This document shows positions 17,490-24,978 of a stretch of DNA of 64,000 nucleotides, one piece after another. Under the pieces are notes generated by a model. It ran no database searches and was not told where the DNA came from. It saw nothing but the letters and a program-made list of their open reading frames with translations. Each line of letters starts with the position of its first letter. The first letter of the stretch is position 1. Both the position numbers and the translations under genes were made by a program. Source of the DNA: an uncultured Acidimicrobiaceae bacterium (GTDB lineage: Bacteria; Actinomycetota; Acidimicrobiia; Spongiisociales; UBA5794); assembly GCA_947259365.1 (NCBI GenBank), contig CAMYMC010000035.1, positions 26,146 to 90,145 on the forward strand. Direction: 5' to 3'.

Positions 17490-18334
17490 GGACGGTGACC
17501 GTGGACCGGGACACGCTCATCGAGGCGGTGACGCGGGAGGTCCTCACCGCGCTCGCCACCGGCTCCGACATCTGCGACACGCCGGAGAAGGTGCGCCGCG
17601 TCGTCGCCAACGGCGCCGACAGGGTGAGCTTTCACGGGGTGGCGTCCGATGTCCCGCTGGACCTCGCCCGCTACATCGATCACACGCTGCTCAAGCCGGA
17701 GGCGACGGCCGGCGAGATCGACACCCTCTGCGCCGAGGCGAGGGAGTACCGGTTCGCTTCGGTGTGCATCAACCCGACCTGGGTCAGGCGGGCCGTGAAG
17801 AACCTCCGCGGATCCGACGTGGTCACGTGCACCGTCATCGGTTTTCCGCTCGGGGCGACGACGCCGGAGATCAAGGCGATGGAAGCCCGCAGGGCACTGC
17901 GCGACGGCGCTCGCGAGGTCGACATGGTCATCAACGTGGGAGCGTTGAAATCCGGCGACCACGGGCTCGTCGGGGAGGACATCGCCAAGGTCGTCGATGC
18001 CGCCCATGAGGTCGGTGCCGTCTGCAAGGTCATCCTCGAGACGGCGCTGCTGACCGACGAGGAGAAGGTGCTCGCATCGGCCCTCGCCAAGGTCGCCAAG
18101 GCGGACTTCGTCAAGACGTCGACCGGTTTCGGGCCGGGAGGCGCCACCGTCTACGACGTCGCGCTCATGCGGGAGACGGTCGGGCCGGAGATGGGGATCA
18201 AGGCGTCCGGGGGTGTGCGGACCACGGAGGACGCCGAGGACATGATCGCGGCCGGAGCGACGAGGATCGGCGCCTCCGCCGGTGTCCAGATCGTGAGCGG
18301 CACGGAAGGGGAGCCCGATGACGAACGGTATTGA
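17486..18334 (+). CDS. deoC: BMC-associated deoxyribose-phosphate aldolase
   Basis: 282 residues, about 57 longer at the N-terminus than usual DeoC. Residues 8-25 ([18 protein letters not shown]) form an amphipathic helix followed by a linker, as expected for an encapsulation peptide. The TIM-barrel core starts near [14 protein letters not shown]; key residues are Asp147 in [14 protein letters not shown], the Schiff-base Lys210 in [14 protein letters not shown] and Lys238 in IKASGGVRT. DeoC cleaves 2-deoxyribose 5-phosphate to glyceraldehyde 3-phosphate and acetaldehyde, the volatile aldehyde a BMC would retain. GTG 17486 overlaps the rpiB stop; other GTGs at 17495 and 17501 would shorten it slightly. 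It overlaps the next gene by 17 nt. Confidence 0.93.
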   Translation: MRTVTVDRDTLIEAVTREVLTALATGSDICDTPEKVRRVVANGADRVSFHGVASDVPLDLARYIDHTLLKPEATAGEIDTLCAEAREYRFASVCINPTWVRRAVKNLRGSDVVTCTVIGFPLGATTPEIKAMEARRALRDGAREVDMVINVGALKSGDHGLVGEDIAKVVDAAHEVGAVCKVILETALLTDEEKVLASALAKVAKADFVKTSTGFGPGGATVYDVALMRETVGPEMGIKASGGVRTTEDAEDMIAAGATRIGASAGVQIVSGTEGEPDDERY

Positions 18335-18944
18335 CCTCAGGTCCTACGCTTTCCTCGACAGCCTCCAGCCGCAGTACGCCGCGTTCTTGGGAACCGTCGC
18401 CCAGGGGTTCCTGCCGCTCGCCGGGGACGCCTCGCTGTGGGTCGAGGTGGCGCCGGGCATCGAGATCAACCGTCTCACCGACGTGGCGCTCAAGGCGACC
18501 AAGGTCCGCCCCGGTATGCAGATCATCGAGCGGTACTACGGCGTGCTCGAGGTTCACTCACCCGACCAGGCGGAGACGCGAGCGGCGGGCGCGGCGATCC
18601 TCGATGCGATCGGGGTTGCCGAGAGCGACCGGATCAAGCCACGCATCCTGTCGAGCCAGATCATCCGGCGCATCGACGACCACCACGCCCAGCTCATCAA
18701 CCGCACCCGGCACGGGCAGATGATCATCCCCGGCCAGACGCTGTATGTGCTCGAATGCGAGCCGGCCGCCTACGCCTCGCTGGCGGCCAACGAGGCCGAG
18801 AAGGCAGCGGAGATCAACGTCCTCGAGGTCCGGGCCTTCGGCTCGATGGGCCGGGTCTACCTCGGGGGCGAGGAGCGGGACATCGACGTCGGGTGGCGGG
18901 CGGCCGTTGCCAGCATCGAGGGGCTCGCCGGCCGCGAGGTCTGA
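18318..18944 (+). CDS. BMC-T shell protein, permuted double-domain trimer type
   Basis: 208 residues made of two BMC folds. Domain 1 includes [38 protein letters not shown] and [19 protein letters not shown]; domain 2 includes [37 protein letters not shown] and GRVYLGG. From memory it resembles the stacking BMC-T proteins (T2/T3) of the Haliangium ochraceum shell. Trimers of this kind form pseudohexameric tiles with a large, gateable central pore, so it is a candidate conduit for sugar phosphates and cofactors. The ATG lies inside the end of deoC with a GGAAGGGGAG site upstream. Confidence 0.88.
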   Translation: MTNGIDLRSYAFLDSLQPQYAAFLGTVAQGFLPLAGDASLWVEVAPGIEINRLTDVALKATKVRPGMQIIERYYGVLEVHSPDQAETRAAGAAILDAIGVAESDRIKPRILSSQIIRRIDDHHAQLINRTRHGQMIIPGQTLYVLECEPAAYASLAANEAEKAAEINVLEVRAFGSMGRVYLGGEERDIDVGWRAAVASIEGLAGREV

Positions 18945-18964
18945 ACGAGACACAGGACGTACCG

Positions 18965-18972
18965 AAAGGAGG
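18965..18972 (+). promoter_or_regulatory. Strong Shine-Dalgarno site of the BMC-H gene
   Basis: AAAGGAGG, a full-length match to the 16S rRNA anti-SD core, sits 6 nt before the BMC-H ATG. It is the strongest ribosome-binding site noticed in the window and fits the need to make the hexameric shell tile in excess over the other shell proteins of the operon. Confidence 0.75.
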
Positions 18973-18978
18973 AGCTTC

Positions 18979-19281
18979 ATGGCCGAAGCTCTTGGAATGA
19001 TCGAGGCGAGGGGCTTCCCGGCGATGGTCGAAGCTGCCGACGCCATGGTGAAGGCCGCCAAGGTCGAACTCGTCTCGTACGAGAAGACCGGCGGCGGGTA
19101 TGTCACCGCCGTCGTGCGCGGCGACGTCGCCGCGGTGAAGGCGGCCGTCGACGCCGGCGTCCGCGGTGCGGAGAAGGTCGGCGAGGTCATCGCCACCCAC
19201 GTCATCGCCAGGCCGCACCTCAACATCGACCTCGTATTGCCGCTCGGTCGCGGCGACGAGGCGCGAGAGGAGCTCGGCTGA
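18979..19281 (+). CDS. BMC-H hexameric shell protein (PduA/EutM/CcmK type)
   Basis: 100 residues covering a single canonical BMC domain: [20 protein letters not shown] at the start, a [25 protein letters not shown] pore-and-helix region and [17 protein letters not shown] near the end. Hexamers of this family tile the facets of the shell. The pore loop KTGGG is close to the K-x-G-S-G loops of PduA/EutM that admit small metabolites. Only one BMC-H gene is present, so it should be the main facet protein. Its start is fixed by the strong upstream ribosome-binding site. Confidence 0.97.
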   Translation: MAEALGMIEARGFPAMVEAADAMVKAAKVELVSYEKTGGGYVTAVVRGDVAAVKAAVDAGVRGAEKVGEVIATHVIARPHLNIDLVLPLGRGDEAREELG

Positions 19282-19333
19282 GCCGGAAGTGTCCGGAGGT
19301 GGGTGTCGTGTTTGACTCCGCAGGGAGCGACTG

Positions 19334-19621
19334 ATGCATCTCGCTCGCGTCGCCGGGACGCTCGTCGCGTCCAACAAGGAGCCCCTCATGGAGGGGATGA
19401 AGTTCCTCGTCCTGCGCCAGATCGACGTCGAGAGCAGCGACACCGCGGGCTACGTCGTCGCCGTCGACGCGGTCGGCGCCGGGGTTGGCGAGGTCGTGAT
19501 GTACGCCTCCGGGAGCTCGGCACGCCAGACCGCGCTCACCCGCGATCGCCCCTGCGACGCCGTCGTCATGGCGATCGTCGACGAATGGGACGTGGACGGC
19601 GAGATCAAGTACCGGAAGTGA
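19334..19621 (+). CDS. BMC-P pentameric vertex protein (EutN/CcmL family), copy 1
   Basis: 95 residues with the EutN/CcmL beta-barrel: MHLARVAGTLVASNKEPLMEG, then LVLRQID, VVAVDAVGAGVGEVVMYASGSSAR and the closing VVMAIVDEWDV. Pentamers of this family cap the vertices of the icosahedral shell. It follows BMC-H by 52 nt with AGGGAG 7 nt before the ATG and precedes the aldehyde dehydrogenase gene by 4 nt. Confidence 0.96.
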   Translation: MHLARVAGTLVASNKEPLMEGMKFLVLRQIDVESSDTAGYVVAVDAVGAGVGEVVMYASGSSARQTALTRDRPCDAVVMAIVDEWDVDGEIKYRK

Positions 19622-19625
19622 TTCC

Positions 19626-21083
19626 ATGCTGAGCGATGACGAGATCCGGGCGATCATCGACAGGGTGAAGGGTCGGGTGGCCGCCGTCGAGCACGCCGCC
19701 CGCGCCGGACCCGCGCTCCAGGCGGCCGGCGAGCTCGAGCAGTACGACGCTCAGCTCGGAGATGGAATCCACCCGTCGATCGACGCTGCCGTCGCCGCAG
19801 CCCGCAGCGCGTTCGTTGCCTACCGGGACATGGGCCTCGAGGCCCGCAAGACGATCGTCGAGTCGATGCGCAGCGCGATGCTGCGCGAGGGGGAACGGCT
19901 CGCGTACCTCGCCAGAGAGGAGACCGGCATCGGGCGGGCCGAGGACAAGGTCGTGAAGAACCGCCTCGTCACTACGCGAACGCCCGGTCCCGAGGACCTC
20001 GAGCCGAGGGCCGTCACCGGGGACCAGGGGATGATGGTGACCGAGTACGCGCCGTACGGCGTCATCGGGGCCATCACACCGACGACGAACCCGACCTCGA
20101 CGATCATCAACAACGCGATCGCCATCATCTCTGCCGGCAACGCGGTGACGTTCAACGTGCACCCGAATGCAAAACGGGTGTCGGTCGAGAACATCCAGCT
20201 CCTCAACGGGGCGATCACCGCCGCCGGGGGCCCGTCGGACCTCATCACGGCGATACCCAACCCGACGCTCGAGTCCGCTCAGGCGCTCATGCAGCATCCC
20301 GACGTGCGGGTTCTCCTCGTCACCGGTGGTCCCGGCGTCGTCAAGGAGGCGCTGCGCACGCCGAAGAAGGCGATCACCGCCGGCCCGGGCAACCCGCCGG
20401 CCGTCGTGGATCAGACCGCGGACGTCGACCACGCTGGCCGCGACATCGTGCGGGGGGCTTCGTTCGACAACAACGTCATCTGCACCGACGAGAAGACGAC
20501 GATCGTCGTCGACACCGTCGCGGATCGCCTCGTGCAGGCCATGGTGGGTGCGGGCGCCTACCGGCTCAAGGAACACGAACTGAAGCGTCTCGAGCGGGTG
20601 ATCTTCCGTGAGCCGGGACCGCCGTCGAAACCGGGGATGATCAACCCAGAGTGGATCGGCAAGGACGCCTCGCGGATCCTCGCCGAGGTCGGCGTGTCGG
20701 TCGATCCGTCGGTGCGGCTGGTCGTCGCCGAGGTGCCTCGGGACCACAACCTCGTGTGGACCGAGCAGATGATGCCGGTCATGCCGGTCGTGAGGGTGAA
20801 GAACGTCGATGACGCCATCGACCTCGCCGTCCGCTCCGAGCACGGGTTCCGCCACACCGCGTCGATCCACTCCACGAACGTCGACACGATCACCCGGATG
20901 GCACGGGCGATGAACTGCAGCATCTTCGTCGCCAACGGCCCTAATTACACGGGGCTCGGCGAGGGCGGCGAGGGCTTCAGCTCCTTCTCCATCGCCAGCC
21001 CGACCGGAGAGGGAATGACCCGGCCCCGGACGTTCTCCCGCGTCCGCCGGGTGACGGTGGTCGGAGCGCTGCGCATTGTCTGA
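19626..21083 (+). CDS. CoA-acylating aldehyde dehydrogenase (PduP/EutE-like), BMC-associated
   Basis: 485 residues. Catalytic Cys286 lies in ASFDNNVICTDEK; NPTS at 155-158 and GPGNPP (253-258) match PduP/EutE-type dehydrogenases that lack the general-base Glu and transfer the acyl group to CoA. Expected reaction here: acetaldehyde + CoA + NAD+ to acetyl-CoA + NADH, using the aldehyde made by DeoC. The first ~22 residues (LSDDEIRAIIDRVKGRVAAV) form an amphipathic helix separated from the core by an Ala/Gly-rich linker, fitting an encapsulation peptide. No 4Fe-4S Cys cluster motif is seen. Its end overlaps the second BMC-T gene. Confidence 0.94.
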   Translation: MLSDDEIRAIIDRVKGRVAAVEHAARAGPALQAAGELEQYDAQLGDGIHPSIDAAVAAARSAFVAYRDMGLEARKTIVESMRSAMLREGERLAYLAREETGIGRAEDKVVKNRLVTTRTPGPEDLEPRAVTGDQGMMVTEYAPYGVIGAITPTTNPTSTIINNAIAIISAGNAVTFNVHPNAKRVSVENIQLLNGAITAAGGPSDLITAIPNPTLESAQALMQHPDVRVLLVTGGPGVVKEALRTPKKAITAGPGNPPAVVDQTADVDHAGRDIVRGASFDNNVICTDEKTTIVVDTVADRLVQAMVGAGAYRLKEHELKRLERVIFREPGPPSKPGMINPEWIGKDASRILAEVGVSVDPSVRLVVAEVPRDHNLVWTEQMMPVMPVVRVKNVDDAIDLAVRSEHGFRHTASIHSTNVDTITRMARAMNCSIFVANGPNYTGLGEGGEGFSSFSIASPTGEGMTRPRTFSRVRRVTVVGALRIV

Positions 21084-21687
21084 GCCAGCGATCGCGCTCG
21101 TGGAGTTCGCCTCGATCGCCGCCGGCATCGCCGCCGGGGATGCCATGGTGAAGGCGGCTCCGCTCGAGTCGATCTACGCCGGAACCATCCACCCCGGCAA
21201 GTATCTCGTCCTCGTCAGCGGTGACACGGCCAGCGTGGAGGAGGCGCTCAGCACGGGACTCGGCGTGGGAGCCGGCGCGGTGGTCGACTCGGTGTTCCTT
21301 CCCGATGTGCACCCGGCGGTCGTCGCCGCCGTCGTCGTCGGCGACGAAGCGGCGCGGCTCGATGCCGAGGCCCTCGGTGTCGTCGAGACCGCCGCAGTCG
21401 CCTCGGTGCTCGACGCCGCCGACGCGGGAGTGAAGGCTGCCGACGTCACCGTGTCTGCCATCCGGCTCGCCGACGGGCTCGGCGGCAAGGGCTACGCGCT
21501 GTTCTCCGGTCCGGTCGCCGAGGTGGAGGCGGCGGTCGACGCCGCGGCGGTTCGGGCGGCGCCCGCTGACCGGCTCGTCCACCACATCGTGATCGCTCAG
21601 CTCCATCCCGAGATGGCGGCGAACCTGGGGTCCGATCTGCGGTTCATGGAGCGGGCCAGGCTCCGCCCGGTCGAGCGGGAGGGCTGA
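21076..21687 (+). CDS. BMC-T shell protein, tandem-domain trimer type
   Basis: 203 residues with two tandem BMC domains in normal order: IALVEFASIAAGIAAGDAMV and IHPGKYLVLVSGD in the first, ALGVVETAAVASVLDAADAG and DGLGGKGYALFSG in the second. It is closest in plan to single-layer BMC-T proteins such as H. ochraceum T1. No Cys sits in the pore loops, so an Fe-S pore like that of PduT is unlikely. The likely start is TTG at 21076, overlapping the dehydrogenase stop by 8 nt with CGGAG upstream; the next option, GTG at 21100, would start at VEFASIAAG. Confidence 0.9.
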   Translation: MSEPAIALVEFASIAAGIAAGDAMVKAAPLESIYAGTIHPGKYLVLVSGDTASVEEALSTGLGVGAGAVVDSVFLPDVHPAVVAAVVVGDEAARLDAEALGVVETAAVASVLDAADAGVKAADVTVSAIRLADGLGGKGYALFSGPVAEVEAAVDAAAVRAAPADRLVHHIVIAQLHPEMAANLGSDLRFMERARLRPVEREG

Positions 21688-21688
21688 C

Positions 21689-21967
21689 GTGCAGCTGGGA
21701 CGGGTCGTGGGAACGGTCGTCGCCACCGAGAAGGTCGAAGGCCTCGAGGGTGTCCGGTTCAAGCTCGTCCAGCCGCTCGACAGGAACAGGGAGCCGGTGG
21801 GCGAACCGCTCGTCGCCGCCGACGGTGTCGACATGGCCGGCGCCGGAGAGCTCGTCTACTTCGTGGCGGCGCGCGAGGCGGCCGAAGCGATGCCCGTGCG
21901 CTTCGTGCCGGTCGACCACGCCATCGTCGGCATCGTCGACCTCGTCCACGTCGAGGACGCGACATGA
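21689..21967 (+). CDS. BMC-P pentameric vertex protein, copy 2
   Basis: 92 residues of the EutN/CcmL family: MQLGRVVGTVVATEKVEGLEG, FKLVQPLD, LVAADGVDMAGAGELVYFVA and the end IVGIVDLVHV. It differs from copies 1 and 3 in the loops, consistent with different vertex positions or partners. The GTG start lies one base after the BMC-T stop. Confidence 0.95.
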   Translation: MQLGRVVGTVVATEKVEGLEGVRFKLVQPLDRNREPVGEPLVAADGVDMAGAGELVYFVAAREAAEAMPVRFVPVDHAIVGIVDLVHVEDAT

Positions 21968-22251
21968 AGGTCGGCCGGGTCGCGGGCACCGTCGTGTCGA
22001 CGATCAGCAACGAGTTCTTCGACGGCAGACGGCTGCTCCTCTGCGACCTGCTCGACGCCGCAGGCACCGCGTCCGGCTACACGATCGCCGTCGACGTCGT
22101 CGGCGCCGGGGCCGGGGAGACCGTGTTGATCCTCGACGAGGGCAACTCCGCCCGCCAGATCTTCGGCATCGACGTCGGTGCGGTACGCGCCGTCGTCGTC
22201 GGCATCGTCGACGAGATGGTGCTCGACGACGAGCAATGGGACGTGCCCTGA
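21964..22251 (+). CDS. BMC-P pentameric vertex protein, copy 3
   Basis: 95 residues, EutN/CcmL family: MKVGRVAGTVVSTISNEFFDG, LLLCDLLD, IAVDVVGAGAGETVLILDEGNSARQ and VVVGIVDEMVLDD. It overlaps copy 2 in ATGA and is the last gene of the operon. Three vertex paralogs with two BMC-T and one BMC-H resemble the composition of the H. ochraceum shell. Confidence 0.95.
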   Translation: MKVGRVAGTVVSTISNEFFDGRRLLLCDLLDAAGTASGYTIAVDVVGAGAGETVLILDEGNSARQIFGIDVGAVRAVVVGIVDEMVLDDEQWDVP

Positions 22252-22272
22252 GCGGGGCTACGCTGCCGCCCG

Positions 22273-22728
22273 ATGCCGCCGGCCCCGCGCTCGCCCGTCT
22301 CGCGCCTCCTCGTGCCGTTCACCGGCCTCCTGCTGCTCGCCGCCTCCTGCGACTCGCCTCCGGCGCTCGAGCCGGAGGTCGTCGAGCGGGTCGAGGTGTG
22401 CGAGGACCTCGTGCCGATCGGCGCCGAGCTCGTGCGGCGCACGGCGGCGGCGGTGGAGGGCGCCCCGCTGGCGATGGTGACCGGTGAGATCCCGCCGACC
22501 GATGAGCTCGCCGCTCTCCGGGCGATCGGGCGCGAGATCGACCTTCGTGCCTCGCGTCTCACCTGCGACGCGCGTGCGCTGAACGCGGCGATCAACGAGG
22601 ACACCTCCGAGCTCGAGAGCGACGACCCGGTGGCCCAGATGTACCTCGAGGTGGTGCGGGAGGGTGTGGTGGGGACGCTGCCGCCCCCGCCGCCGACCAC
22701 GGCGTTCTCGACGTCGACGGGGGGCTGA
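22273..22728 (+). CDS. Putative lipoprotein of unknown function
   Basis: 151 residues with a lipoprotein signal ending in LLLLAASC (Cys about 30). The mature part is acidic and helical and ends in a Pro/Thr/Ser-rich tail (LPPPPPTTAFSTSTGG). No family recognised. TACGCT lies 8 nt before the ATG, only about 20 nt after the BMC operon, so it probably has its own promoter and need not belong to the BMC system. Confidence 0.6.
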   Translation: MPPAPRSPVSRLLVPFTGLLLLAASCDSPPALEPEVVERVEVCEDLVPIGAELVRRTAAAVEGAPLAMVTGEIPPTDELAALRAIGREIDLRASRLTCDARALNAAINEDTSELESDDPVAQMYLEVVREGVVGTLPPPPPTTAFSTSTGG

Positions 22729-22777
22729 GGCACGTGGCGCCGCGACACGGCGACGACGTCGTGCCGGCGTCCATACC

Positions 22778-23785
22778 TCAGTGGCCGCTCTCGGAGAAGT
22801 GCATCCAGTCGACGAGGGTGCGGAAGTCGCCGCCCCAACCCCATCCGATGTCCCGGAACGCCCGGGCAACGGGTCCCGCTTCGAAGATCATGCCGTCGCG
22901 GACGTCGGCTCGGTCGAGGTAGGCCGCGGCGAGCTCCGGCAGGACCCAGTCGCCTTTCTGATAGGGGTTGTGAAACGGGTTCACGTCGACGGCGAGGCCG
23001 AAGGCGTGGGCCGACCACGCCGTCGTGGAGCCGGTTGCCGGCCGGCACACGAAACCCGTCGTGTTGTTGCCGTCACCGGTCGGCGGCTCGTCGATCTCAT
23101 CTGCCCGCACCACCCGCATCTCCTCGACGGGAAAGCGGGCTTCGTGGATCCTGCCGAAGACCTCGACGATGTCGTCGGCGACCCGGGCGTGCACGATGAG
23201 CTCACCCGTGTGCGAGGCACCGTCGAAGCCCCAGAAGGTGACCGTCAGGTAGCGCAGCTGCTCGCGACCCACCGGGCATGCGGGACTCCAGGACGATCGT
23301 TCGAGTACGTCGTCAGGGACCGGCTGCACCGACGCGTCGAAGGCGTCGTCTGCGGGTGGTGGGAGCAGGTCCTCAGTGCGAAACCTGCGATCGACGAGCT
23401 CGGGCGGCGTCGCGTGACCGATGGCTCTGCCGTCCTCGTACACGTCGAGGACCCTCGTCCCGATCCAGCTCGGGGACTCGACGCCGGGCTGGGGCGGCAT
23501 CGTCGTCGAGGAGGTGGCCGTCGTCGGAGGGGGCGGCCCGCTTGTCATGGCCGCGGGTGCCACCGCCGTGGTCGTCGTGGCCGCCGTCGAGCTCGTCGTG
23601 ACCGGCGCCGGGGGAGCCGGGCTCGGGGGAGCGTCGGGAGCTGCGTCGGTCGACGGGCCGGCGCAGGCCGCGGCGACGAGGAGCGCCAGCGTCACACGCG
23701 ACGCCGGCCCGATCCCTCGTCGCGGCTGTGTGTCGCTCTCCAAGGCGACCTCGAATCCTCGTGACCCTGTGCGGACTACCGCCAT
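22778..23785 (-). CDS. M15-family D-Ala-D-Ala carboxypeptidase-like lipoprotein
   Basis: 335 residues from the ATG at 23785. A lipoprotein signal ends in LALLVAAAC, followed by an Ala/Thr/Pro-rich linker and a C-terminal peptidase domain with zinc ligands His260 and Asp267 in SAHAFGLAVDVNP and His329 in DWMHFS (the SxHxxGxAxD...H layout of VanY/M15 peptidases). It probably trims peptidoglycan stem peptides or hydrolyses peptides at the cell surface. The signal peptide would be more conventional if translation began at a TTG about 17 codons downstream (LESDTQPRRG), which has GAGGT in front, so the start is uncertain. Confidence 0.82.
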   Translation of the reverse strand: MAVVRTGSRGFEVALESDTQPRRGIGPASRVTLALLVAAACAGPSTDAAPDAPPSPAPPAPVTTSSTAATTTTAVAPAAMTSGPPPPTTATSSTTMPPQPGVESPSWIGTRVLDVYEDGRAIGHATPPELVDRRFRTEDLLPPPADDAFDASVQPVPDDVLERSSWSPACPVGREQLRYLTVTFWGFDGASHTGELIVHARVADDIVEVFGRIHEARFPVEEMRVVRADEIDEPPTGDGNNTTGFVCRPATGSTTAWSAHAFGLAVDVNPFHNPYQKGDWVLPELAAAYLDRADVRDGMIFEAGPVARAFRDIGWGWGGDFRTLVDWMHFSESGH

Positions 23786-23895
23786 GGTGCCAGACCGCCC
23801 CGGCTGTGCTGCGTTCGGCTCGGGTGATGGATCGGCGCTTGCGGTGCGACGCATCCGTGCTGCGGGCTTCGGGTCGAACGACGTAGGGTGGGGCG

Positions 23896-24225
23896 GTGAG
23901 CGAAGGGCTGGCAGCCACGGTCTTCCGGGATGTCGCCGCCGAGGTGGAGATCCCGCCGGAGGGGACGCTGAGCCGCGTGCTCTACAAGGACGACCGGATC
24001 CGTGTTGTCGTCTTCGCGTTCGATGCCGGCCAGGAGCTCACCGCGCACACTGCTCCGGTCGCCGCCGTGATCGAGGTGGTCTCGGGTCGGCTCCGGCTCA
24101 GCCTCGGCGACGAGTCCCACGAAGCGGCGCCCGGGTCCTGGGTGCACATGGAGCCCGATCTCACCCACTCGGTGCGGGCACTGGAGCCGTCGGTGATGCT
24201 CCTCACGATGTTGCGAGGCGGCTGA
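23896..24225 (+). CDS. Cupin-domain protein
   Basis: 109 residues forming a single small cupin barrel: LTAHTAPVAAVIEVVSGRLRL is motif 1 and PGSWVHMEPDLTHSVRALEP motif 2, with His residues in metal-ligand positions. Such proteins may be enzymes or sensors; no specific role can be assigned. TAGGGT lies 6 nt before the GTG. It is convergent with the phosphogluconolactonase gene. Confidence 0.8.
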   Translation: MSEGLAATVFRDVAAEVEIPPEGTLSRVLYKDDRIRVVVFAFDAGQELTAHTAPVAAVIEVVSGRLRLSLGDESHEAAPGSWVHMEPDLTHSVRALEPSVMLLTMLRGG

Positions 24226-24243
24226 GGACCGGGCCGGGTTCGC

Positions 24244-24939
24244 TCACCATCGGCTCAGCTCCGAAGCCGCACCGGCGTCGACGAGCCAGGTGACGTGTGA
24301 GGCACCGGCGGCCACGAGCTGCGCCGGCAGGGGCTCTCCGCCCTCGAGGATCCGCGTCAGCACGCCGGCCTTGGCCTCGCCGGTGACGAGGAACACGAGC
24401 TCCCGGGCGGAGTGGAGGAGCGGCATCGTGGCGGTGAGCCGCCACGCGCGCTTCGCCGCGACGAAGCCTGCAGCGTAGGAGCGATCGGAGACCTCGAGCA
24501 TCGGGTCCGACGGAAAGAGCGAGGCCGTGTGGCCGTCGTCTCCCATGCCGAGGAGCACGAGGTCCGGTGCGCGCAGGCCGTCTCGCTCGGCCCAGGCCTG
24601 GGCGAGGCCGGCGGCGTAGGCGGCCGCGGCGCGCTCGGGGTCGCCGATGGCGTGGTCGGGGGCGAGCAGCGTGGCGCCGACGGCATCGACGAACGTCTCC
24701 CGGGCCATCCGTGCGTTGCTCTCCGGCGAGTCCGGTGGAACCCAGCGCTCGTCCCCGAGCCACAACGTCACGCCGTGCCAATCGATCGGTGCGTCGACGA
24801 GCAGTCGGTAGGTCGCAGCCGGTGTCCCACCGCCGGCGAGGCCGAGCGTCACCGGTCGCGGCGCCGAGAGCGCCGCCGCGATCCGCTCCGCAGCGGCGAC
24901 GGCGACGGCATCCGGGTCGGCGCGGACGATGATCTCCAC
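24244..24939 (-). CDS. pgl: 6-phosphogluconolactonase
   Basis: 231 residues of the glucosamine/galactosamine-6-phosphate isomerase fold, DevB/Pgl branch: LGLAGGGTPAATYRLL, VTLWLGDERWVPPDSPESNARMA, LVLLGMGDDGHTASLFPS and a C-terminal LVTGEAKAGVL. It hydrolyses 6-phosphogluconolactone in the oxidative pentose phosphate pathway. The start is GTG 24939, with TACACT (24952-24947) 7 nt upstream; longer in-frame extensions run into the divergent hydrolase gene. No zwf or gnd gene is adjacent in the window. Confidence 0.9.
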   Translation of the reverse strand: MEIIVRADPDAVAVAAAERIAAALSAPRPVTLGLAGGGTPAATYRLLVDAPIDWHGVTLWLGDERWVPPDSPESNARMARETFVDAVGATLLAPDHAIGDPERAAAAYAAGLAQAWAERDGLRAPDLVLLGMGDDGHTASLFPSDPMLEVSDRSYAAGFVAAKRAWRLTATMPLLHSARELVFLVTGEAKAGVLTRILEGGEPLPAQLVAAGASHVTWLVDAGAASELSRW

Positions 24940-24978
24940 CCCGGCGAGTGTACGGGCCCTGCGTGGCACACTGGCGGG
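24940..24978. promoter_or_regulatory. Compact divergent promoter region between pgl and hydrolase
   Basis: Only 39 nt separate two opposed start codons. On the minus strand TACACT (24952-24947) serves pgl; on the plus strand CACACT (24967-24972) lies 6 nt before the hydrolase ATG. Both transcripts would be leaderless and the two polymerase footprints must overlap. Confidence 0.5.
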
